This document shows positions 7,008 to 13,977 of a stretch of 19,891 nt of DNA, piece by piece (position 1 is the first letter of the stretch; every line of letters starts with the position of its first letter). The notes under the pieces were generated by a model. That model ran no database searches. It was not told where the DNA came from and saw only the letters and a program-made list of their open reading frames with translations. The position numbers and the translations under genes are program-made. The stretch is from Chlamydiia bacterium (lineage in GTDB: Bacteria > Chlamydiota > Chlamydiia > Chlamydiales > FEN-1388): NCBI GenBank assembly GCA_028293095.1, contig JAQGPK010000126.1, positions 1 to 19,891 on the forward strand, written 5' to 3'.

Positions 7008-7178
7008 ATGCAGCCAGTTACAAGAGCTTTACAACCCATAGTCAATATCCACATCTATTTCTCATCACAAAACCAGCTCACTCCTTCACAGCTTATTCAA
7101 AAATTATATGATTTAAAAATAGTATTCGACGGAGAGTATAAAAAAGTACACTCATTAACGCATTGTACCAAGTTATGA
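7008..7178 (+). CDS. Small ORF overlapping the histidine kinase start
   Basis: A 56-codon frame from ATG at 7008 (an in-frame GTG at 6990 is also possible). It ends in TGA overlapping the kinase ATG (ATGA at 7175-7178), as expected of a translated leader gene coupled to the kinase. The peptide begins MQPVTRALQPIVNIHIYF and ends in a basic, His/Cys-containing tail; no family recognised. No Shine-Dalgarno precedes either start. In favour: the overlap geometry, the promoter 50 nt upstream, and the lack of a ribosome binding site for the kinase itself. Against: short length and no recognisable motif. Confidence 0.3.
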   Translation: MQPVTRALQPIVNIHIYFSSQNQLTPSQLIQKLYDLKIVFDGEYKKVHSLTHCTKL

Positions 7179-8884
7179 AAACGTTTCGTTTCAAAATTTT
7201 TATTAGCTATCTTGTCCTGCTCCTTGTGTTTTTGAGCATCATGATTCCCTTTGTCTCTAATTCTGTACAGCACATCGTCGTCAAATCAATGCGAGATCGC
7301 GCCGATGAACTGATTGAAACCATTACAGATGCCCGTGATGAAGCAGACCTTGCTCAAGCTGTCAAAGATCAGGCTTACCTCGTTTTCTTTCATGTAGCCT
7401 TAATTGATAGTACGTTAGATGTACTCTATGACTCGCATAGTAAGCGCCTACTTGGCTCGCATTTCTTTAAACAGCACAAAATAACTCCAGATGTACAAAG
7501 TGCTTTTGACTCTAAAGAGGGTATTGTTGAAGAATTTTCCTCTCTGCTTGGACAAAAGCTTGTCTATCTTTCCAAAAGTTTTCGCTTTCAAGGGAAAAAA
7601 TATGTCTTAAGACTTGCCTTCCCTCAAGAGTATATTCATGAACTTAAGAAAAACTTTACATTTGGGATCACCCTCTTTTCAACTATTTTACTCATCCTCT
7701 TTAGTACAATTACAGGTTTTATCTTAGACCATTTTATGAGTCCTGTAAGACAAATTATCCGCGTCATCAAGCCCTACCAAGAGGGCAGAACTTCCTATCT
7801 TCCAGAAATTCAGGTCCGCTCCTACTTAAAAGATGAGTTTTCAGACCTTGCCAAGACATTTAACTCTCTTTCAGAGCGTATCAAATACCAAATTGAAACT
7901 CTAACGCAAGAAAGAAATGAAAAAGAGGCCATCCTTGAATCTCTTACAGAAGGGGTTCTAGCCGTCGATCAAAAGATGCATATCTCCTATGCCAACTCGA
8001 CAGCCATTGCCTTTCTTTCCAAAAGGCTCATTCTCCCCCCAAAGTGCATCGAGCTCTTACACCGCTGCCAAACTCATAAAAAAACTTTTAATGACGAGAT
8101 TCAGATTCAATTAAATGGATCACTCTTGCACCTCAATATTGTAGCCTCACCAAAGCAAGATGGAGCGATTCTCGTACTTCAAGATAAATCAATTCATTAT
8201 AAAATTTTAGAAATGAGAAAAGAGTTCATTGCAAACGCCTCTCATGAGCTCAAAACACCCATTACGATCATTCGAGGCTTTGCAGAAACCCTTCAAGACA
8301 ATCCCGAACTGGAAAAAGCTGTAATCAACGATATCACAGCTCGCATCATTAAAAACACGCACCGTATGACAAAAATTATTCAAAATCTTCTTACACTTGC
8401 TGATATTGAACAGCTACCTCAATTCAAACTCCAGTCGTGCGATCTTCATGATTTAATCCAGACCTGCATTCAGACAATGCAAATATCGCATCCCAAAACC
8501 AACGTGAAAGTAGAGGCGCACCCTGAAAAGTGTATTATTAAAGCAGATCCGGAACTTTTAGAAGTTGCGCTCACTAACCTTCTTGACAATGCCGCCAAAT
8601 ACTCTAAAGAGCGTCCTGAAATTACTGTCCTCTTTGATAAAACGGCAAGCTCCATCAATCTTTCGATCAAAGATCAAGGCATTGGTATTCCAGAAACTGA
8701 TCTCCCTCATATTTTTGAACGTTTCTACACCGTTAATAAAGCCGAATCTAAAAAACTAGGAGGATCGGGTCTTGGGCTCTCTATCGTTGAAACCATTGTT
8801 GAAAAACACTTTGGAAAAATTTCTGTAGAGTCTACCATAGGAGCAGGTTCAACCTTTACCATACAGCTACCGAGATCAGAATGA
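7175..8884 (+). CDS. PhoR-like membrane sensor histidine kinase
   Basis: Two-component sensor: autophosphorylates a histidine on an envelope or internal signal and hands the phosphate to a response regulator. Order of parts in 569 aa: TM1 ~7-27, periplasmic domain ~30-158, TM2 ~161-186, HAMP ~187-245, a PAS-like segment ~250-340 (ESLTEGVLAVDQKMHISYAN), HisKA with phospho-acceptor His357 in SHELKTP, and HATPase_c with N box (Asn472 in LLDNAAKYS), G1 (Asp500 in DQGIGIP), F box (FERFYTVN) and G2 (GGSGLGLSIV). All catalytic motifs are intact. The PhoR/ResE-like layout fits best; the ligand is unknown. I chose the ATG at 7175, not the in-frame TTG at 7163. It overlaps the upstream small ORF and the downstream glycosyltransferase by 4 nt each. 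No response-regulator gene is in the window. Confidence 0.93.
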   Translation: MKTFRFKIFISYLVLLLVFLSIMIPFVSNSVQHIVVKSMRDRADELIETITDARDEADLAQAVKDQAYLVFFHVALIDSTLDVLYDSHSKRLLGSHFFKQHKITPDVQSAFDSKEGIVEEFSSLLGQKLVYLSKSFRFQGKKYVLRLAFPQEYIHELKKNFTFGITLFSTILLILFSTITGFILDHFMSPVRQIIRVIKPYQEGRTSYLPEIQVRSYLKDEFSDLAKTFNSLSERIKYQIETLTQERNEKEAILESLTEGVLAVDQKMHISYANSTAIAFLSKRLILPPKCIELLHRCQTHKKTFNDEIQIQLNGSLLHLNIVASPKQDGAILVLQDKSIHYKILEMRKEFIANASHELKTPITIIRGFAETLQDNPELEKAVINDITARIIKNTHRMTKIIQNLLTLADIEQLPQFKLQSCDLHDLIQTCIQTMQISHPKTNVKVEAHPEKCIIKADPELLEVALTNLLDNAAKYSKERPEITVLFDKTASSINLSIKDQGIGIPETDLPHIFERFYTVNKAESKKLGGSGLGLSIVETIVEKHFGKISVESTIGAGSTFTIQLPRSE

Positions 8885-9621
8885 TAAGTGTTACGATCCT
8901 TACTAAGAATAGCCAAAAGCATATTCAGAAAATCCTTAACAGCCTTCATCCATTTAGCGAGGTCGCTATTCTCGATACAGGCTCTCAAGACCATACAATG
9001 GGATTTGCCAAAGAATTTTCAAATGTCGTCATACATGAAAGTCCGTTTATTGGTTTTGGTCCATGCCATAACCTCATTTCAACACTTGCAAAGAATGACT
9101 GGATCTTGTCTATCGATAGCGATGAAATTCCTTCCCAAGAGCTTATTCAAGAAATTTTAAATCTAAAACTTGACCCACAATGCATCTACACCATATCAAG
9201 ACATAACTCTTATAGAGATAAATTCATTAAAGGCTGCGGCTGGTACCCCGACCGAGTTGCACGTCTCTATAATAAAAAGGTGACAAAGTTTTCAGAGGCA
9301 CTTGTGCATGAATCGATTATAAAAAAAGATCTCCGAGCTATTGACCTGCAAGGCCCTCTGCTACACTTTCCCTATAATTCGACGAGTGATTTTTTGAACA
9401 AAATGCAGCACTACTCTTCTCTCTTTGCAGAAGAGTACAAAGGAAAGAGATCCGCTTCCCTATTCACAGCTATCGCGCATGGAGGAGCTGCATTTTTGAA
9501 GAGTTATTTTTTAAAGAGAGGCATCTTACTTGGCAGCCAAGGATTTGAGATTTCCGCTTATAATGGCATCACAGCCTATTATAAATATTTAAAGCTACGA
9601 GATGCCAATACCAATTATTGA
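8881..9621 (+). CDS. Family 2 glycosyltransferase (KdtX/WaaE-like)
   Basis: Transfers a sugar from a nucleotide-sugar donor, probably onto an LPS-core or other envelope acceptor on the cytoplasmic face. The 246-aa protein opens with the GT-A pattern ISVTILTKNSQ, then VAILDTGSQDHT (donor-binding region), and the metal-binding DSDE at residues 79-82. The later blocks GWYPDRVARLYNK (~120-132) and VHE (142-144) are typical of the WaaE/KdtX group. A C-terminal region (~170-240) has aromatic and basic residues suited to membrane association. The ATG at 8881 overlaps the kinase stop (ATGA) and no Shine-Dalgarno is evident, so translation is likely coupled. Its 3' end overlaps the convergent 434-aa gene by 7 nt. 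The exact sugar and acceptor cannot be told. Confidence 0.85.
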   Translation: MISVTILTKNSQKHIQKILNSLHPFSEVAILDTGSQDHTMGFAKEFSNVVIHESPFIGFGPCHNLISTLAKNDWILSIDSDEIPSQELIQEILNLKLDPQCIYTISRHNSYRDKFIKGCGWYPDRVARLYNKKVTKFSEALVHESIIKKDLRAIDLQGPLLHFPYNSTSDFLNKMQHYSSLFAEEYKGKRSASLFTAIAHGGAAFLKSYFLKRGILLGSQGFEISAYNGITAYYKYLKLRDANTNY

Positions 9622-10919
9622 TCTTCTAATTTTACTAAACTATCCATCAATTCATCTGCAAGTTCAGTATAAGGCTTCATTAATGTGATGGTACTATTGA
9701 TCCTATCTTCTATTTGAACCGCTCTCCAACTCGTAGTATTCCACTTATTCTTCTCAATTGTTTCAAAGACAGCTTTTGCAAGCTCATTGAGCTCATCAAG
9801 TGTGATCGACTTCAAACGCTCTTCAGAAAAACAGCCTCTTACGTTCACACCAAGCTTTGCATAGAGATAGTTTAATTGTTCAGCACTCTCTTCATTCAAC
9901 TTTCCATGGAATCTCAAATTGAGTTCAGTTTTTTGTACAAAGGTGCGCAAATTCATCAAAGCGAGTGCACATTTTGCCTGTTTGACCTCCGGTGTGTTTT
10001 TACTTTGCATAGCAGCTTCAAGTGTTTTTGCCTCAATCACACTCTCACCGAGCTTCTGAGCATTGCGTACAAATGATTTGAGGGTAGTTGACTCGAGTAA
10101 TGCATTTTTTGCATCCACTATCCTATTATAAATCCCTGAATAGACCCCTCTCGCAAGGCTTCCTACGTTTTTCTCACCAAAGGCTGTTTCTTCTCTTCGT
10201 GCGAAGGATTTAATATGGCCCAACAGAGACACTGGCCGCTTTTTTTCTATTTTTGAAAATTTTTCCAAATATATATCTATTTGTTTACTCGTCTCAGCCC
10301 CCTTTTTCTTGAGAAATTTTTGCACATCAACATCTTCTTGTAATCGATAAGGGATAGTGATGTGAAGAGCTTCCTTCAAAACTGCTCGATGAGAAGTAAG
10401 TCGTGTACTGATACTTGGCTTTTCGATGGCTGCAAGCGCTTTTTGTTTCAGAATTTCAAGATTTTTGATGGCCTGGGAAAATTCTTTGGATTCTACTTTC
10501 TTCATTTGCTGCATTTTCATTCGCAGTGAAGGTGATTGATTGACTTCTGTACCTTTTGCATGGACTAATTGAAAAAGTTTTCCCATATTCTCGCTAAATT
10601 TCTTAAGCGTATCAAGATCACTGAGCATTACATTCTTCGTTTGTATTTTCGCATTGATTTCTATTTCCACCCCTAAAAATTGCTTAATGAGAAGTTCAAT
10701 ATTAGCCTCAAACTTAAGTCCACTACGGAAAGAGCCATGTTTTTGAAGGCTTTTGACAAGTGTACTACTCTCTGGATTCGCAACGGCCTCTCTAAAAAGA
10801 GCTGTAAGAGCTGATTTATCAACTCCTTTAATTGCCTGCTCAAATCCTGTATTAAATCCTTCTAGTGCACTTATATCCGAATAGAGGGGTTGATAGGCTG
10901 GGGCTGATGGGGTTTGCAT
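9615..10919 (-). CDS. Helical protein of unknown function (434 aa)
   Basis: Not recognised. No signal peptide or membrane segment. The N-terminus (MQTPSAPAYQPLYSD) is Ser/Pro/Tyr-rich and probably unstructured, a composition often seen in type III effectors but not diagnostic. The remainder is Lys/Glu/Leu/Ala-rich and mostly helical, with coiled-coil-like stretches around 100-175 and 280-330. One central basic segment (KKRPVSLLGHIKSFARREE, ~228-246) stands out. AAGGAG 6 nt before the ATG makes the start secure. It is convergent with the glycosyltransferase, overlapping by 7 nt, and is followed upstream by the disrupted mutY. Codon use looks like that of its neighbours, so recent transfer is not indicated. 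Confidence 0.8.
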   Translation of the reverse strand: MQTPSAPAYQPLYSDISALEGFNTGFEQAIKGVDKSALTALFREAVANPESSTLVKSLQKHGSFRSGLKFEANIELLIKQFLGVEIEINAKIQTKNVMLSDLDTLKKFSENMGKLFQLVHAKGTEVNQSPSLRMKMQQMKKVESKEFSQAIKNLEILKQKALAAIEKPSISTRLTSHRAVLKEALHITIPYRLQEDVDVQKFLKKKGAETSKQIDIYLEKFSKIEKKRPVSLLGHIKSFARREETAFGEKNVGSLARGVYSGIYNRIVDAKNALLESTTLKSFVRNAQKLGESVIEAKTLEAAMQSKNTPEVKQAKCALALMNLRTFVQKTELNLRFHGKLNEESAEQLNYLYAKLGVNVRGCFSEERLKSITLDELNELAKAVFETIEKNKWNTTSWRAVQIEDRINSTITLMKPYTELADELMDSLVKLEDQ

Positions 10920-10967
10920 AACGATCTCCTTACTTTTTCTTTAAATTATCAAATTAAAATTTAAATT

Positions 10968-10995
10968 ACTATAAAAATATAATTGTTTTTAGTAA
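10968..10995 (-). promoter_or_regulatory. Candidate promoter of the 434-aa gene
   Basis: On the minus strand, TTACTA (10995-10990) and TATAGT (10973-10968) are 16 bp apart, with a start near 10961, about 42 nt before the ATG. The region is extremely AT-rich, so chance matches are easy. A pair of 10-bp inverted repeats (10929-10938 and 11000-11009) brackets it. Confidence 0.3.
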
Positions 10996-11035
10996 GCATA
11001 AAAAGTAAGAACGCCATTTATTTTAAATAAAGTAA

Positions 11036-12079
11036 CTATAAACTATGAATAATACGTTTATGACCAGAAGAAAAAGCAAGTGTCTCTCGCGAGGCAAGAG
11101 AGTGCCAAGAATGGCCAGAAATTTTCTTTGGGGAATGAGCTATAAAAAGCTTGGGATAGAGAGTGACGCGATAGCGCGTAAAGGAATGCTTGACCTCGGG
11201 AAGTAGCTTTTCAAAAGTTGCATCAATAGCAAGCTCTACTCTAATTTTATTAAGAATCTCCTCTTGTGAAAGCCCCCCTTTTTCTGAGGGAAAATAAGGA
11301 AACTCATAGAGTCCCGCCATCACTTTCCCTTGATCGCCACACTTTAACAAAAGCTCATCCTGAAAGAGAATCACAGCGACATCCCGAAACAGCACCTCAT
11401 ACTGCACCTTCTTTGCTTTCACTGGAATTTCTGTCTCTCTGCCATTTAAAGCGCTTTGACATTGAGATACTAAGGGGCATCTCTCACAAAGAGGTGCTTT
11501 GGGTCTACAAACGGTGGCTCCTAGTTCTATCAATGCCTCTGACAGTACCCAGCTTTCATGCTCTGGAAGGAGCTCTTCAACGAGCTTACGAACCTGCTTT
11601 TGGGTAGTCTGACGAGTGATATCCTCTTCAATTTCAAAAAGCCGCGCCATGACACGCATCACATTGCCATCAACGGCTACAGCTTTTTCATGAAAGCCAA
11701 AGGCGCGGATCGCACCAATAGTATAAGGACCTAACCCCTTAATCTTTTGGAGCTTATCTGCCTCTCGGGGAATGATTCCGTCAAACTCGCGGACAAGGAG
11801 ACGCGCCGCCTCTAAAAGTGCTTTTGCTCTCTAATAGTAGCCAAGCCCTTCCCAATATTTTAAGACTTCCTGCTCGGATGCTTTGGCTAAGGTTTCGATA
11901 TCAGGAAAGCGCTTCATCCAGCGAGTAAAGAAATCGACAACGCGCGCGCTTTGGGTCTGCTGGAGCATCACCTCTGAAATCCACACCATATAGGGTGTAG
12001 GATCAGATCTCCAAGGAAAGATGCGCTTTTCCTGCAAAAACCAAGCACGTAGAGGTTCTATGTCAATTTCATGAATCAT
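11036..12079 (-). pseudogene. mutY: Adenine DNA glycosylase with one in-frame amber codon
   Basis: MutY removes adenine mispaired with 8-oxoguanine, preventing G:C to T:A changes. The frame is open over 347 codons except for TAG at codon 83 (11833-11831), inside the conserved block WEGLGYY-stop-RAKALLEAARLL, where homologues often have Ser or Ala. All other features are intact: catalytic Glu36 in SEVMLQQTQ, helix-hairpin-helix KGLGPYTIGAI (~121-131), catalytic Asp137 in DGNV, and four iron-sulphur cysteines (191, 198, 201, 207; C-x6-C-x2-C-x5-C). The C-terminal NUDIX-like domain ends normally. With no frameshift or deletion the lesion looks recent; a base-call error or polymorphism is possible. 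TAG is used as a true stop by rpsB, frr and gspE, so code reassignment is unlikely. It sits 21 nt after the small membrane protein gene and has no clear ribosome binding site. Confidence 0.9.
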
Positions 12080-12100
12080 GAAAAGACAGTATCATTTCTC

Positions 12101-12457
12101 TTATTTCTTTTCACCGAGATAAGGGCGTATAAATGCACCCGCAACTGTCCCAACACAAAGGCCGGGCGATGCAATCAAAAGTGCAAGCGCTGCCGCTACG
12201 AGCACAAAGCCTCGAAAAATACCCTCTAGCACAAGATATTCTTTAAATGCTGAAATTCTCTCACGTGTCTCTTTTGAAAAATAAAGACCTAAGATAAATC
12301 CAACAACCAATCCACCTATGCTATAGCCGAATAAAGAGCACAAGAGACCTAAAAATAATATAATATAAGCGATGGCATCTCGCTTGTTATTCATTAAAAA
12401 TTGTAAAAAATTTTCACTCGCTCCATGAGGAGGCTCTCTTTCTGGTTCTTGCATCAT
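12101..12457 (-). CDS. Small membrane protein of unknown function (118 aa)
   Basis: Three hydrophobic segments are visible: about 28-44 and 46-61 (close together, with a Gly-rich turn FGYSIGGLVVGF) and about 82-105. The N-terminal ~25 residues are acidic and polar; a charged SKETRERISAFKEY stretch (61-74) separates segments two and three and is probably cytoplasmic. The C-terminus ends RPYLGEKK. I do not recognise the family. AAGGAG precedes the ATG at 12457 by 8 nt, giving a secure start; a second ATG follows at once. It lies 21 nt upstream of mutY on the same strand, so they are likely co-transcribed, and it is divergent from the secretion operon. Confidence 0.75.
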   Translation of the reverse strand: MMQEPEREPPHGASENFLQFLMNNKRDAIAYIILFLGLLCSLFGYSIGGLVVGFILGLYFSKETRERISAFKEYLVLEGIFRGFVLVAAALALLIASPGLCVGTVAGAFIRPYLGEKK

Positions 12458-12552
12458 GACCTATTCTCCTTTGCATCTTTTATTCTATCTGTTACATTTT
12501 TTTTATGGAAAAGTCAAACATATTAAAAATAATTTAAATATAGATTGCCAAG

Positions 12553-13977
12553 ATGCCTCTTCATCCCTGGATTTTACGTAAGCTCAATATCATCCTCGGT
12601 AGCTGCCTATTCGCCTTTCTCCTCCTGTTAGGAGCTATGTTTGTCATGCGCTCTAAAACAACTCCTACGATACCGCCTGTCCCTCCAAAAAATAGTACGC
12701 CAGAGATACCTTTTGCCTTTAAATGTTCACCTGAGGCTTATAATGCTATAGGTGAGCCGTTTCTATACCTTACTAAAGGAATTTTTACATCTAAACTACC
12801 TGACTTGCGCCCTCTTCTCGTCTCGTATGGAATCAATTGCCGTCCTGATAGCTCTAAAGAAAAGGCACAACTACTGATTGGCATACGTGGCCAGCTCCCA
12901 CCGGCCAGCGTCAAGCTTGAAGAAAAAGTATACCTGAAGCATGATCCAAGGCCAGGTGTGCATCGTTGGGGCTTTAGCGAAAACAATACGCCAACAGCGA
13001 TTTGGATCGAAGCAGAGGTCAAAGATAATCAAATCGTAGTCCGGCTCAAAATGAAAGACTCACAAGGAAAAATTATTAAAGAGCCTCACGAACTATCCAA
13101 CTTTGCGCTCCCAGAGATACCGTTACCGCAAAATGGAGTATATGCCTTTAACTGGCAAGTAGGCGCTGATAAAGTGGATGCAACGCTACTTACTCGCCAA
13201 AAGGCCAAATGGTTTGGTCAGGACCTCTTTTTACAAAATTATGGTGGTGATGAGTTTACTTTTGCACGCGGAAGAGAGCGCATAGAATTTGGGGAAGGCG
13301 CCAGCCAACATGTCATTTTCGCCAAAGAAGGGGATATCTTTGTATATACTAATGACATGTGGCAGTCTGTCGAAGCAGGCCCTGAATCACATGGTAAGCC
13401 TCTTTTACAAGTAAAAAAAGTTTCGGAACAGAGCATTAGTTTTATACTCTGGGATCCTGAAGGCAAACATAAAGTACCGCTTGAACTCTTCCGTACACCT
13501 GAGCAACCTTTGAATCCTAACTCCTTTGCAATCAAACTACTAGGTGCAAGAACAAGACAAGACTGGATCGCAGAAATTGCTGGCAAAAGAACTCTCTTAC
13601 GAACCGATGACTGGCTGCTCTGGAATGCAGGTAAGTGCGAGAGACTCCTCTCAAACCAACAAATCAACGAGTATCTTTCAGGACAGCTTCGAGGAGAACT
13701 GATTATTCTTGAGGGAACCGAGAAGATCAATAATGAACTCTGTCTTATAGGCTATCGATTTAACGAGTACCGCACAAAATTTACACCTATCTGCATTCCT
13801 CTCTACAAAACTCTCGATTCAATGAAAGATAGTAAAGAGCGTAAGCAAGAAACCCTTCCCAATCAAATAGGTCTTGAGCAGAATGGCGCAGCTGAAGATG
13901 ATCAAAACTCACAAAATACCTCAGATGATGAGGATGAAGAATATGAAGACGAAGATGATGATGATGACTTTATTTAA
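12553..13977 (+). CDS. Single-pass membrane protein in the gspC position of the T2SS operon
   Basis: A 474-aa protein with short cytoplasmic N-terminus, one hydrophobic anchor at about 12-32, a Pro-rich linker (PTIPPVPPKN) and a large, probably periplasmic part. No GspC HR or PDZ domain can be recognised, so GspC identity is by position and topology only. The C-terminal ~45 residues are unusual: Gln/Asn-rich, then almost pure Asp/Glu (final residues DDEDEEYEDEDDDDDFI). It is first of the D-E-F run and its last 23 nt overlap the start region of gspD. In C. trachomatis an uncharacterised gene also precedes gspD. No strong Shine-Dalgarno stands before the ATG, and no convincing promoter was found in the 95-bp AT-rich divergent spacer. 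Confidence 0.7.
   Translation: MPLHPWILRKLNIILGSCLFAFLLLLGAMFVMRSKTTPTIPPVPPKNSTPEIPFAFKCSPEAYNAIGEPFLYLTKGIFTSKLPDLRPLLVSYGINCRPDSSKEKAQLLIGIRGQLPPASVKLEEKVYLKHDPRPGVHRWGFSENNTPTAIWIEAEVKDNQIVVRLKMKDSQGKIIKEPHELSNFALPEIPLPQNGVYAFNWQVGADKVDATLLTRQKAKWFGQDLFLQNYGGDEFTFARGRERIEFGEGASQHVIFAKEGDIFVYTNDMWQSVEAGPESHGKPLLQVKKVSEQSISFILWDPEGKHKVPLELFRTPEQPLNPNSFAIKLLGARTRQDWIAEIAGKRTLLRTDDWLLWNAGKCERLLSNQQINEYLSGQLRGELIILEGTEKINNELCLIGYRFNEYRTKFTPICIPLYKTLDSMKDSKERKQETLPNQIGLEQNGAAEDDQNSQNTSDDEDEEYEDEDDDDDFI

Noticed and set aside
11017..11031. TTTATTT-T-AAATAAA as a terminator after mutY
   Set aside because: The stem is made only of A-T pairs, is very short, and such palindromes are expected by chance in this AT-rich spacer.
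11036..11662. The C-terminal mutY part as a separate short gene starting near 11662
   Set aside because: It begins in the middle of the glycosylase domain at DGNV; coding similarity runs unbroken through the amber to codon 1.
11831..11833. Amber codon reassignment or programmed recoding in mutY
   Set aside because: rpsB, frr and gspE in the same window use TAG as a stop, and no recoding element is evident around the codon.
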